Assembly: GCF_001039355.2 (NCBI RefSeq)
Contig: NW_019775558.1
Coordinates: 555,925-619,924, forward strand
Reading direction: 5' to 3'
Origin: Lingula anatina
Lineage: Eukaryota; Brachiopoda; Lingulata; Lingulida; Lingulidae
DNA: 64,000 bases
A program made the position numbers and the translations under genes. Under the pieces are notes generated by a model, which saw nothing but the letters and a program-made list of their open reading frames with translations, searched no databases and had not been told where the DNA came from. The stretch's first letter is position 1; every line of letters begins with the position of its first letter. This document shows, piece after piece, positions 23,501-36,099 of this stretch.

Positions 23501-26500
23501 CTGCTCCGAGTGCAAAAAGAAAGAGTGTGTCTTTTGGCCCAGCACTTAGTCCAGAGCACTTTGATAAGCGTCTACCACCAGCAACTCCAGTTAAGAAGGG
23601 TGCAACACCAACCAGAAGACTTTCCGAGGGAGTGTACCAAAAGAAGGGAACCCCTAAAACTCTCCTGAGAAGATCCATTGCCACTCCTAGAGTTGCATCT
23701 ATTGCAGAAAGTCCTTCGCCAAAAAAGACCCCTAAGGCTAAGACTCCATCACCAGCAAAGCGAGCATCCCCTAAGGCTAAGACTCCATCACCAGCAAAGC
23801 GAGCATCCCCTAAGGCTAAAACCCCAACTCCAGTGAAGACTACTCCAAAAGCAAGGACACCTTCACCTGCTAAACAGGCTACTCCTAAGGCTAAAACTCC
23901 TCCAACTGTTAAGAAAGCCACTCCTAAAGCAAGGACAGCATCCCCTGCCAAGGTTAAAACTCCCTCACCTGCTAAGACTCCAACTCCAGTTAAGTCTGCC
24001 AGTAAGGCAGTATCTCCCAAAGGCAAGCCAGCAACACCCAAGACCAAGACACCGTCACCAGCTAAGAAATCAACACCTAAAGCTAGGACACCATCTAAGG
24101 CATCTCCAAGAACTCCTAAAGGGAAACTAGCAACCCCAAAGGCTGCTACACCCAAGGCTAAAACCCCTGCACCAGTTTTGACGTCACCTGCTTTGAAGAA
24201 AACTCCAAAGGGTAAGACACCAGAGAAACATGTTCATGTGTTAAAGCCCATCGTTCTTCACCATGAAATGTCTCCAGAAGAAAAATTCTTGAAACACAAA
24301 CAAGAAGTAGAAGAAGCTGCTGCTCTCAAGCGATCATCTCGTAAATCTACTTCACCATTCAAGCGTTTTCCACAAGTTTCACCAGTGGTTTCTGTCAAGG
24401 GAGTGGCTAGGCTATTCAGCACCCCAACACCCAAGAAATCTGCAACTTCTAAGAAGTCTCCTGCAGCAACCCCTAAGTCTGCAAAGAAAACCCCCATTAA
24501 AAAGAGCCCAGTCAAAAAGGCAACTACACCAAAGGCTGCTAAACCAGCTACACCAAAAGCAGTCACTCTGGAAGCACTGTCAAGCCTTGTTGATTTAATG
24601 GAAACCCCTAAGGCCAAGACGCCTAAAAAGGCAACACCCAAGGCTAAATCACCATCTCCAAAGAAGAGAAGAGCCAGCACTCCAGTGGGAACAAGTGCTA
24701 AGAGAAGGAAAGTAGCACCGGCAACTCCAGAACCTTCCTCGGCTAAGAAACTCAAAACTCCAGCATCAGACGTCAAAAAGGCTGTTGCACTGAGAGCCAT
24801 TCATGGGAAATCTGCAACACCCAAACTGCCCTCTTCCATGAAAAAGCAAGCAACTCCTGCTAGGACTCCAAGAGGATCCCGCACCCCCAAGTTATCCGTG
24901 AAGAAGCCTAAGACTTGGGCAGATATTGTGAAAAAGGGAGTGGCTGTCACAGGCGTTGTTGTGCAGAAACCTGCTCCAAAACCAATGAAGGTGAAGGTTG
25001 TTTCAAAGAAGGCTAAAACTCCTGCCAAGGCCAAGTCCGCCAAGGTATTCATGATAACACCAGTAAATAAAATGTTAACTAGTAGTGGCATAAATATTTA
25101 GAATTTACAGAAATAATTATTTTTAAATTTATTTTATGTATTGTTAGTATTATTATTTTATACACTTTGAAGGGGAAGTCCAATTTTACACATGTAAGAT
25201 ATGATGATAAAAGCCCTGAAGTTGGATTCAAATTGCTTTTGCTATTTTTAGAAAGCCCCCAGGACTCCAGCTGCAGTGAGAGGCCAAATATCACATACTG
25301 GACATGCTACCTCCCCAGCTACCATTTTGATCCATAAGAAACTGTTGAAGACGCCCAAAACTGCACCTAGGAAGGGAAGAAAGAGTCCTATAAAGGTAAA
25401 TTCACATTTTCAAATGAAGATGGATTTTCAAATGATGTGATAGTGTGATAAAAAGTTTGAACTGGGTTGTTGACAGCCTTTTTTTCTGTACATGGGTTTT
25501 GCTACTCCTAGCATTATGTTAATTATTGTTAATGTTGCAAAATTAAAGATTTTCTAAACATTGGTTATTGTAATGTGCTTGTTTCAATGGAATGTATTTG
25601 ATGCATGATCCATTACTTCTCCACAGCCTGGTAAGAAGATTGATGCTGCAGATGTCAGTTTCACTGGTATTCAGGACATTTTCAGCACTCCAAAGAGTGC
25701 AACACCAAAGTCAACGAAGAAGGGACTTACTCCATATTCTGACCTTCCTAAGACCCCTGAAGGTCCAGGAATGATGTTTGTGTCCCCTATGACCACTCCT
25801 AGACCTGCATCAAAGAGACCAAGCACCTCTCCTTTCAAGAGAGGACCATCTTCAGTAAAGAAAACCCCAGTTATGCCTAGTTTAACTGGTGTGAGAGAAT
25901 TGTTGAAAACGCCAAAACAGCAGCCAGATGTTAACTATAGTGGAGTGAAAGAGTTGTTTTCAAGCCCAAAAGCTGCGACCCCGGTCAGAGGCAAAAAGAG
26001 GAAAATTGATGCCAGGTCACCATCTCCAGCTGCAAAGAGAGTACGTCCTTCAACCAAGACACCCAAGGCAAAGTCTCCAGCCAAAATTAAGACTCCTTCT
26101 CCAGCCAAGAAGACACCATCCCCTAAAAAGGCAGTTGGGAGGGCCAGACGAGGTGCCGTGAAACTAGCAGCACCAGTGAAGGAGGTGGAATCAGAACCAA
26201 CTCCACAAAAGGTCACTACACCAAAACCAACAAAGGGAAGAAAGGCAGCAGTTAAAAAAGCATCACCTGTCATGGCAAGTCCCAAGGCAACGAGAACAAG
26301 AAGGGGTGCTAAAAGTCCTGCCAAGTCACCAGCAAAGAAAGCAGCCACACCTGCGAAAGAAAAGGTCACTCCAGTTAAAAAAGCCGTCACACCAGTAAAG
26401 AAAGCAACCCCTAAGGCCACAAGAGCAAAAAGGACAAAAGCACCAGCAAAGGCAGCTACACCTGTGAAAGAGGTTGCTGTGGCAGCCACACCAGAAAAAG

Positions 26501-28530
26501 AACCCACACCCAAGCCTGCACGTAAAGGAAGAGCAGCTGTAAAAAAGGTTACAACCCCCAAAAAGGCCGCCACGCCTAGAGCCTCCAGGTCAAGGAGAGG
26601 AGCCAAGGCACAGACCCCAGCAAAGGCTGCCACCCCTGTGAAAGAAGCTGCAGCACCAGCTACTCCAGCAAAGGAACCAACCCCCAAGCCTGCACGAAAG
26701 GGAAGAGCAGCTGCAAAGAAAGCTGCTACACCTAAAAAAGCCGCAACACCCAAGGCCTCCAGAACTAAGAGGGGAGCTAAAACCCAAACCCCAGTAAAAG
26801 CAGCAACTCCTGCTCCAGAGGTTTCCCCCAAGCCTACTCGCAGGGGAAGAGCAGCATCCAAAAAGTCACCCTCACCAGTGAATTCTGCAACAAAGAAGAC
26901 CTCACGTGCTACAAGTAAAGAAAAGGCAGCATCACCTGCTAAGCCAGCCACCCCAAAACCTACTCGTACTGCAAAGCAAGAAAAGACAGCAGCAAAAGAG
27001 GAACCTGTAGCTGTACCATCACCAAAACCTGCAAAGAGAGGCAGATCTGCTGCCAAGAAGGCAGCTACTCCAGTGAAGGCAAAAACCCCTAAGGCTCCCC
27101 GCACAAGCAGGCGAGGGAAAACAGCACCCTCTCCAGCCAAGGTTGCCACACCAGTTAAAGCTGTGGCAAAGAAGAGAGCAACAAGTCCACAAAAGGTATG
27201 GTGTCCTCTAGTATGTTTGTTTAGTGAGCATACATTTTTTTAAGTTGTGAAATATTTTGTTTAAAGATATAAGTGAAAACGTCTTTTATCAAAGTGGTGT
27301 AGATATAATTGATGATATATGGATTAAATTAGCTATACAAGTGTGCAGAGTATAAATGGGCACAGTTTCATGATGGTTTTGAGTTTGGAGGAGTAATGTC
27401 AAATAAAAAGACCAAAAATGCCATCAAGATTTGAAGTAATGATGTTGCCAGTGATTTACCTCTAGTACATTTGATGAACATGAGAAAGAAATGATAAGTG
27501 AAGTTTAATTCAACTTGATGGGAGACAACTTGACATACGAATATACATTAAACGACCACTGGTAAAGAAGGTGATTTCTGTTGTAGGAAGCTACTACTGC
27601 ACCAACTCCGGCTAAGAGAACAACTAGAAAAGGAGCAGCTGCCAAGCCTAAAACTCCTGCAAAAGCTGCAGCCAGGTATGCATGGGTGAAAAAACTAAAT
27701 AGTACAGAGGTTGCTGTTAACAGTACATTTTCTAGTATAAAAGGTCCATATTAGAGAAGAATTTTAAACATTAGAATTTATGAAATATTTTGAGAGCCAT
27801 TCAGCAAATTTTCGGTGTGAAAATTGTAGGCCTGATTAGAAAATAGTTCAAATATTCTGCATGTGGCTAGACTAATACTCAATTTAACTTTGCATGAGCA
27901 GCTGTGGTAAGAAGAGAGCAGCATCTCCAGTTCCTGAACCAGTGACATCAAAGGCACAAAAGATCACAGAAGTTAAGGCAGCAACCCCAGCAAAGAAGAC
28001 TGCTGCCCAGTCCAAGAAGACCACTTCAAAGAAAGTTGCATCTCCTGTAAAGAAGGCAGCAACACCAAAGGCTACAAGGTAATTTAGTTTGTCAGACCTA
28101 GTTATATGTGATAACACTGTTTGATATTTACAAACGTCAACAAAGTGAAAAAAAATTATTTTCCTACAGGTTCTTTTGAAAAATATTTTCACCTCGGCAG
28201 ATAAATTTGCAAATTGCTCGATAATACACCATTACACCATATGGAATTCTTCTTTAAACTGTTACCTAGTATCAGTATTGCTTATTATGAATATTTGTAT
28301 AATGAATGTAACTGGTTATCCACACTATGTGATAAATTATTGTTGACTGTAGATCCAGGAAGGGCAAGACAGCATCTCCAGCCAAACCTGCCACACCAAA
28401 AGTTGGAAGGAAAAATGCCTTGAAGAAGGCAGCATCTCCCAAGAAAGCAACACCTGCGTCCAAGAAAACAAAATCCAAGACAGTTAAAAAATCTCCAGCA
28501 CCTAAAAGAGTGACGAGGACAAGGAAATAG
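16742..28530 (+). CDS. MKI67: Ki-67 orthologue (FHA domain, PP1 docking motif), 1704 aa, 12 exons
   Basis: Coding exons: 16742-16830, 17175-17256, 17429-17662, 18055-18721, 22872-22987, 23171-23345, 23450-25044, 25252-25395, 25627-27195, 27587-27675, 27902-28078, 28353-28530 (5115 nt, phases agree). Residues 1-95 form an FHA domain very close to vertebrate Ki-67, with GR at 29-30, SKEH at 44-47, VNG at 71-73 and IDRSFRFE at its end. KSVSF at 479-483, then FGPALSPEHFDKRLPP, matches the Ki-67/Repo-Man PP1 docking motif plus the adjacent phosphatase-specificity segment. Three short GxxELF-type motifs near 1046-1057, 1120-1131 and 1138-1149 resemble the core of vertebrate Ki-67 repeats. The rest is K/P/T/A-rich with countless TPK/SPK sites. 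In vertebrates Ki-67 coats mitotic chromosomes and recruits PP1. The C-terminus is basic (RTRK), but I cannot show a classic LR domain. A 5' UTR acceptor ends at 16734. Confidence 0.93.
17749..17970. mobile_element. TIR element, copy A (Ki-67 intron)
   Basis: Begins CTTTTCAATGGG and ends with its inverted form (CCATTGAAAAG), giving 11-bp terminal inverted repeats. The interior resembles 43929-44154 along its whole length, including the shared stretches ATTTAGCATTTG/ATATAGCATTTG, AATTTTGTTGCT and GACTTAAAAAA. It is a short non-autonomous element. No clear target duplication. Confidence 0.6.
18175..18620 (+). repeat. MKI67: in-frame ATPKASPKA tandem repeats in Ki-67
   Basis: Coding tandem repeats of about 18-36 bases inside the fourth coding exon. 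They encode alternating AATPK and ASPK units, with near-identical codons in neighbouring units, so expansion was recent. Each unit carries a minimal proline-directed kinase site followed by lysine. Confidence 0.9.
19139..19240. repeat. dispersed repeat of the CAGGGCTYGA family
   Basis: Starts CAGGGCTCGAAATAACC and continues with GGCAAG/GCCCGA-type words also seen at 47417-47515 and, more distantly, at 51234-51410. On the minus strand it keeps a partly open frame ending in QVGQAVIS-like residues. It lies in the Ki-67 intron 18722-22871. Confidence 0.45.
19680..20539. mobile_element. 860-bp near-palindromic transposon with 6-bp target duplication
   Basis: The left arm (19680 to about 20024) and right arm (about 20232-20539) are inverted copies, both starting TATGGGC(G/A)GCC when read inward. 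They are separated by roughly 200 bases of unique AT-rich sequence. CATGTC stands immediately outside both ends (19674-19679 and 20540-20545) as a target-site duplication. Because the arms are inverted copies, the same peptide (QKGKKSCRRFS...) can be read from each arm on opposite strands; this is not a gene. It sits inside the 4.1-kb Ki-67 intron 18722-22871. The superfamily is not clear; a 6-bp duplication is uncommon. Confidence 0.85.
19867..20005. repeat. 38-bp tandem units with CGATCG core inside the element arm
   Basis: Three to four units of about 38 bases, each with two CGTCGATCGT or CATCGATCGT words separated by GTAACTATTCT or CTAATCT. The right arm has fewer units. Each CGATCG core is itself a palindrome, so the arms can pair in several registers. 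Confidence 0.8.
21752..22335 (+). pseudogene. possible gene fragment inside a Ki-67 intron
   Basis: 21756 starts MAGELFFRELLSLL, then meets a stop at a 12-base poly-A run. In another frame after that run comes DLVEADLSDMEKYLLE, followed by a good donor (GAAG|GTAAGT at about 21851). A matching acceptor near 22238 continues in phase DEARERFMASGLFAEIYLLMP before a stop. This looks like two exons of a decayed or mobile gene with a frameshift in the A run. I recognise no family. Confidence 0.3.
23521..23620 (+). other. MKI67: PP1 docking segment (RVxF-type KSVSF plus KiR-SLiM-like part)
   Basis: KSVSF fits the [K/R]xVxF consensus for PP1 binding. It is followed at the same spacing as in human Ki-67 and Repo-Man by SPEHFDKRLPPATPVKKG. 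Human Ki-67 has a comparable VSFG...FDENLPPNTPLKRG arrangement, so this is the strongest evidence beyond the FHA domain that the gene is orthologous. Confidence 0.9.
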
Positions 28531-30736
28531 ATGTAGACAATCACAATTATTGAGGAGATTAAAAAAAGAAATTGGGATAGAATATTTTAGATTATATTAT
28601 TTTAGTTATTATTTTTGTTTCTTCCTTGAGATAAAATTATTTTCATGGAATGAATTGTATTTATGGGAATTATATTTTATTGTACATATTTTTTGTGTAC
28701 ACTTAGTTACGTAAAGATTTATTGTTAAGGTACAGGGGTGTGAATGACGCACAGGCAAGGAAAGATTTTACCTCAAAAGCACTTGGATTTCAAAAAAGAT
28801 AAAAAGAAGGATAGATTTTATTGGTGTTATGATCATTAAGGGGAAAAAATGCACAGTTATTTTATTAGAGTCCCCAGTGTTCCACTTAAAAGTGAGAAAG
28901 ATGTAATGGAAGTACTATGCATATTCCACAATGAAACGAGCAATTGTATTACAACACTTGCCTTAATGGCATGTATTCTGTAAATCTTTGATGAACACAT
29001 GATTGAACCCAAGCTGGCCATTATTTATTCTATTACACCTTGGCAGCTCTTTTTTTTTTTTAAATTCAAGTGTCCATGCTTTTTAATTTGTCGAACTAGT
29101 TAGTGGTGAATGAATGTGAAATGAATAACTTGCATCTGTAGACCTAGTTTCACTCATTGCGACTTACATGTCATGTTGATCTTGACCAGTAGTTTTGAGT
29201 GATATATGGATCATTTTAAAACAGTAAAGGATAAATAACTTTGAATTTTTATTTGTATAAGTGGTCTGGGAGGTAGTGAAATTGAAGTTGTTTTCTGTCT
29301 TTCCTTTTACTGCAAGACACTGAGTGAGTGAATGAGTATTTGAACAGCAGTGGCTACTATTACATTCTCTATAAGATATTTTGATGCTTAATTTTATTAC
29401 ATTTTGTGTGTAAATAGAACATTTTATAAATTTAGTTTTTGCTTTGCTTTTTGAATGCTCAATATTTTCAACATCATTTGTGTAAAATTATTTGGGTTTT
29501 AGTGGTGGGAGGTCTTAAAGATCATTCAAGTAGCAGAATGTTTGTTTCTTTAATAATTCTAAAGCCCACTTTTAAGAATGTATTTAAGCGTAAAATTAGA
29601 TTCATCTTGTACTTTCTGAATTTTGAGCACTTTTCACATCTTTTTCAATTGAATAACAAACCATTAAATCAGAAATATGATCTCATTGTAACAAAATGTA
29701 AAAACATTTCATAAAAAGAGTAAATGGATTTGAATACATTTACAGATTTCCTGTACTAACTATACTAAAAATAAATTGCTATATTTCATGGGTACGTGGT
29801 ACCAAGAAATTAAGACAAGGCATGATTTCTCAATTCACATATTATTTTAAATGGACTGTGTGTGAAAGAGGAAAAATGTCAGGGTTATCAATGAACTCGA
29901 CATCTGTCGTGGGAGTTCAAGCCCATCAGTGTTGGGTGGCAATGACACAATTAGACAGTATTCATAATATATATATGACCATAGTGTTTATATCAGAAGT
30001 TTTCACGATTTAACTTTCAAAATTCCTAAGTTCTTTTCCCAAAAATTAGTTAAATTTTCATAATTTTTAAACATTGAACCTCAACCATAAAACTCTCTGA
30101 ACCTACAAGGACACTTCTCAAATACACAAACAAAAGATATGAAAGATTTGACGTATACATTTTGAGGCAAAAGTTACGAAATGACGACATGGACATTATC
30201 CTACATAAAATTCCAAATATACTTTATTTAACACATTTATATCGTGGGACAGCTCTGCTCGGTGTCCTACGCGTTGCGTAGGCCTCTATCATTACGGCGT
30301 ATTATTAATAACGGAGTTATGTGCACTGTCTGTTGGTCGAGTAAGAAACCCTGTGCCCGTCACTGCGTCTGTCAGCGTAGATCTAGATACTAGCTCTAAT
30401 GAAGTATTATACGCAGTTACCTTTTTAGTGTTTACTAGAATGTTCACAAAGCAAAGGTTTAATAATGCCCCTAACAATTACTGCCGTCCTTAAAAAATAA
30501 AATATTGCAAAAGGGCAATACAACCGTAGTGGAAGATCAATGTAACGGGCACTTTCTGAAGGTAAACTGAGTCTAAGAAATGGGTCGAGTTTGATCATGT
30601 GACCAAGCGCCATATTGGCATAGTTGCTCTTCAAGCCTTTCCGATGGTGTGAAAATCTTTTTCATCCTTCCAAAATTACAGACTTTTAGTGTACATTATT
30701 AACCTCAAGCCATAGGAGCACCATCACATTTTCACC
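28531..30736. other. Ki-67 3' UTR and CLINT1 5' region
   Basis: No coding sequence supported. An AATAAA occurs near 29770. The right part (about 30240-30736) becomes less AT-rich and probably holds the CLINT1 promoter and leader. It includes a short perfect hairpin, CCTACGC-GT-TGCGTAGG-like, near 30267. Minus-strand frames at 30292-30634 lack support. Confidence 0.5.
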
Positions 30737-33700
30737 ATGTGGAAAATTAGAGAGATCACCGATAAAGTGTGAGTATGATTTGTTTCTAAATATGCCGACC
30801 CTCTGAACAGACACCTGTCAACAAAATATATGGGAAAACCCGACACGTATGCAATATAATTCACAGTTTGATATTCGCAATTTGGTGAATTAAGGATGTT
30901 GGTTTTTAATTGAGATACTCAGATTTTTTTATTTGGAGGAATCTCACAAAATTGCCTGTTTGCGTTCTTATTTAATTTAGTTTTCACATTAAATATATCC
31001 CCAAGTTTTGTTGTCACCGCCCACCGGTAGATTGCTGGTGGTTTTTCAAATCATAGTACTAGGCCATTGATACGACAAGATATTTCATAAATGATTTCAC
31101 TGTAAGTGATTTGTCCGATGTGGACTTTGCAAAACTCGTCTTTTTAAGCGATAACCAAGCTGTCATATATGTTACTAAAAGGGCAGTCAGAAGTCGGTTT
31201 CAAAATCATATATTTTGAATTAAATACCGAATATTTAGTGATAAAAAAGCCTCTTAAAACTTTACAGGCACTATTTATAATCTAAGCCTTATATAAGGCT
31301 ATACAGTATAGTTGTGAAAGTCAATTGGAAGGTGTGTTATGTTGACATTTTTTGTAGTTGTGGTAAAGTTGTGAATCAAGTTGTCTTTTCTCTTGTCTTG
31401 AACCTGTCTCCACATACTGGTTTGATTTCATTTTTGAGCAGTTTTTTTCTATGGTCGTTTAAATGTTTTCTCTCTCCCACCCCAAACACACACATACACA
31501 TACACACATGCACACACACACAAACACAAACACCTGTACTGTCTTAATTCAAGATATTTAAAACCATGTCTTTTAATCTTTGACCCTTAAATCTTTTCTA
31601 GATACTGCTAAATATATAACTAAACAATTTTCTATATGTTAATTTTTTTAGTATTTTATGAACCCACATATATTGTACATTTACAGCACCAATGTGGTGA
31701 TGAATTATTCTGAGGTTGAGTCAAAAGTTCGAGAAGCGACAAATGATGATGCATGGGGTCCTACAGGCTCTCTGATGCAGGAGATAGCTCACTTCACTTT
31801 CACATATGAGCATTTCCCAGAGGTGATGGGGATGCTGTGGAAAAGGATGCTCACAGACAGTAAGAAAAACTGGAGAAGAACATATAAGGTAGAGTGTTTA
31901 CAATGTTCATTTAAGAAAACTCTGTTATAATTAATAATATTTAAATTTTCAAAAATAATGGTTTTAAAAATATTAAACATGAGGAAGAAAAACAGCTGTA
32001 TGGACTGGGGCTCATGACTGAGTAAAGGAGAAATGCCTGAAATGTGACTCTGTTCAGTTATTTTTCTAAAATGTTCCGTCAAATTACACAAAAATGATTA
32101 TTAATTCAGTAAATATTGCCACTTGTCAGCTTATCATAATAACACCAGCATTGTTCTGCAACTTAACATTTTCCACTATGATGGTTTATGAGCAGCAGTG
32201 TACACTTCAGTCAGCTTGTCTAGGTTATCAAAGGCATAGGTCATTTACATGAGAGGTTTGTTATTGCTATCAAGGTATATATCTCACCTGGATTTGGTGC
32301 CTTTAATTTCTCCATCTCTCTCACCCTCCCCCCTTCCCAAATCCCCCATTACAGAAAGATCAGATATTTATATATGATAAAGAAAACAACAAAGATGCTA
32401 AATATTGGTATTTCAAACTGTAGTGACATTGAACTGTAGTGACATTGGAATGTTATTATATTGGGATCATGTTGTCACCAATATGACATCAAGTATTTAT
32501 GTTTAACAACATCTTAGTTCTTTTATTGCTGATGCCACATTGTATTTGTTTATTTATTATTGTTTGTACCAACATTTCCTGTATATCTGAGCTGTGTTTT
32601 TTAAAAGAATTGAGAAGGATCTAGTGTTCCCCTCCCCTTTTTTATTGTTGCTGCTGGTGAAATTTCAAAGCAGGATGTGAATTAAGATTTTATTACAGGA
32701 CGATGTTATTATCTTGAAAATTTCCAAGTGTAAATTTTGTCTTAATTTATGGAAATCTGTATTATTCATCAGAAGGCAGGATGCATTTTAATTTTTCTTT
32801 TCCTGATATGAATGGGATGCACATATTAAAACAGTTTTTCTTTTTAAAATGTGCAATTAAATAAAATTATTTTAAAATATTTGGAAAGAAGTATATTGGT
32901 TGAAGACCAGTACCTTCTAGAAAGGAATTCAAGTAATTAACTGAGAGATGATCTAGGTACATTCCAAGGCAACAATGTTAATGTGCTAATATGCATATAT
33001 AATCCTTTAAGAGCTGTCTTTCATAGAAGTCACTTGAAGAACGCAATGGACTAAATATATCTGTCACACAATGAGTGTCAAATATCCTTTGCCTGTATCA
33101 GCTTAAGCCTTTCTCAAGTACAATATATGTAACACTGCAAAGAGAGATTGGATTTTTTTATTCAGCATCATTTTGTCCCCTGTTCAGTAGTCACACTTCA
33201 GGTGTATTCAGTAGAGGAGAAACATTACAGTACACATTTTATAAGTTGCTGCTATTTGATGTTTACCTATCTAACAGGGAAAGTAGAATGATATTGATGG
33301 AAACAGCAAGCTAGTGTGTGATTAATTCAATATGCTCTTTGTTGTGCCAACAGCAGTTATTTTAGTGACTTGTTAAGAATGTATATTGATCTGTAGTTCC
33401 TGTGATCTAAACTGAAATTGAAAATTTGGCATTTTCATGAGTAGGATAGCTTTGTTTAACAACATGTATCACACGATCACTCCTTATGTTATGTGTCATC
33501 TCAGTACTTAAGATAAGGACATATTAATAAAATGATATTTTCATGTGTATTGAGAACCATTGTATGGGTAGAAGTGGATTTTTGATGTCGTATGATGTAA
33601 TGTAGAATTGTTTTCGTGCAAAAAAATTCCAGTTGAGGAAAGTGTTTTATTTGGAATCGGATAGCATTGATGACATTTTCCTATTTAATCATGATATACT

Positions 33701-36040
33701 CTTCCACCATTTGTCATATTATCATTTCTCCATCATATTTCATGTCTTGATGTAGGACATCTGTAGACTTCACGGGTGGCTGCTCACATTATTAATGGAA
33801 TACTGAATGCATATTTGGGAAAAATGTGCATGCTTGTTTATGCTTAAATCTGACTGAGATTCATGTTTTAGCATTAGCAATTACCCCAAGGATATGAAAA
33901 TCTTTTTTTTCTTTGACGCTGCTGGAATATATGCCCCCCTCCCCCAGATAACGAAAAAAAACTGTCTACTTTGTTGCTTTATCCTTTTATATTTTCATGA
34001 AAAAGTGAGGAAGTATTTTTTCATACTTCTCTACATTTTTTTCAGGCCTTGCTTCTTCTAAACTATCTTATACGAAATGGCTCTGAACGTGTAGTTACAA
34101 GTGCTAGAGAACATATATATGACCTTAGGGGACTGGAACCTTACCAGTTTATAGATGAGCATGGAAAAGATCAAGGCATTAATGGTGAGCTCTAGAATGG
34201 ATGATGTTAAGATGAGTCTCTTAGGCACTGAGAGATATTTAACCCTGTGTCTGTGATCTGTCATGTGGTATTGGCTGTTTAATGACATTTGTATCTAATG
34301 TATGGCTTTGTTGTTGGTATCAGATCAGATTTTTTTTTCAAGAAAAAAGAAAGAAAAAAAAACTGTTGAATCAGAAATATTTTCATAATTAGTTGGAAAT
34401 ACAGATACTTTGAATTGATACATGAACTTAACATTCACAATATACTTAAATTTGACTTATGGACTGGTAGATGTAAAACTTGTACTTTTACCTTTCAGTA
34501 CGGCAAAAAACAAAGGATCTTTTAGATTTTATACAAGATGACGACAGACTGCGAGAAGAAAGGAAAAAGGCCAAGAAAAACAAAGATAAATACACTGGAA
34601 TATCCGGCGAGGCAATGTCAATACGTCATGGTGGTTATAGTAAGTTTCATGCTATTTTTGTGTTGTGGCTTTTTTCCCATTACAACATGTAGTGTTCCTT
34701 GTAAGTTAGCACCATTGGTCTTTGATTAATACGACTACATACTGGTGAAGTTCGCATGTTTATAAAATATTTTTTTTGCAGAACCCATCTTATGCCATGG
34801 TAATTATCAGTTTATTCAGTTACTTTAAATGTATATATGTTAAAACCAAAAAAACAAGCGCTCAGGCACGGTCAGCTCACGACTCCTATTTTCCAATTCA
34901 GTAACAGTTAACATAAACTGATCCTGGCATAACCGAGCTATTTCGAACAATAAATATTGTTATAAGGGACTGTTATAACTGAATTACATCTTGGTCAAAG
35001 ATGATACTATGTATTGAGAAAAAGTTTCAGTTGTTTTGCTAAAGATTTGCTAAAATTGATGTTTATTTTATTTTTTTTTTAAGGTGATAGGTACGGGGAA
35101 GAACCGAACAGATTTTCATCAGGACGCAGTCAAATAGATGAATTTGATGCACATGACCGCCAGAACAGACAGTCCTTGGCCCAGGAGGCACTGGGGAAAG
35201 TGAAGGAGATATGGAACAGATCACGTGGATATGAAGACAGTCCTGCAGACAGAGATAGGTGTGTGAGAGACTCTGATGACAAGAAGTTCTATTTTGAGTT
35301 GTTTATGTATTGTAAAAATTGAGCAATGCCAACTTTTTTTTGTATTATGTATCTTTCTAGATGTATGGCACTAATTATGTAAAATTTTTATAAATGTTGA
35401 AAGAACTGGATGAAATATTTGTTTAGCACTTTGTTATTTATGATCAGTTCACTTTCTAATATGAAAGAATTTTAAATCTGATAAGCAACATAAATGTGAC
35501 TGATAATGACATGAAATTTACAAAATTGAAAATTCATTTTATTTATTTTAGTGATAATGAAATAGGTTGGGCTGCAGATGCATCTGACTTTAAAGAAGAT
35601 TCCTTTGGGAATAGAGACTATAATAAAAATGAATTTAAAGATGATGATGAATCATTTACAATGGAAAGAACACACACAACACGAACAGAAAGGATAACAA
35701 GTCGGAAAAATAATAGACAAGTCAAAAAAATAGACCTTGGGGCAGCAGCAGGATTTGGAAGAGTATCAGAAAGTGACTCAAGGGTAGGTAGTATTAAGCT
35801 GTAATACATAAATAGCATTACAAATTTATGGTTATATATGCATTATAGAATTAGAAAATTCATACTCAACAGTAATAGTTATATATTTCTTGATATCAGT
35901 TCAAAGGTATGCAAGTGCAATTTTCCAATGGAAGGATGTACTAGTGATATCTAAAAGTTTGGGCATACATTGCATGAAGCCTTTAGAAGTAGTGCAATGA
36001 TTACACAAAATTGTAATTTTTTTTTCAAATCTTCACTTTT

Positions 36041-36099
<59 letters not shown>

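Noticed and set aside
23433-24800. Two long minus-strand frames opposite the large Ki-67 exon
   Set aside because: Same antisense effect of biased codons; hydrophobic GVAA-type repeats mirror the TPKA repeats.
25935-27149. 404-codon open frame on the minus strand of Ki-67
   Set aside because: It is the antisense shadow of the K/P/T/A-rich coding exon: such codons rarely give stops in reverse. The plus strand has matching splice sites and phase.
30292-30634. Minus-strand frames just before CLINT1
   Set aside because: They lie in the probable CLINT1 leader and promoter, with no splice continuity or known family; left unannotated.
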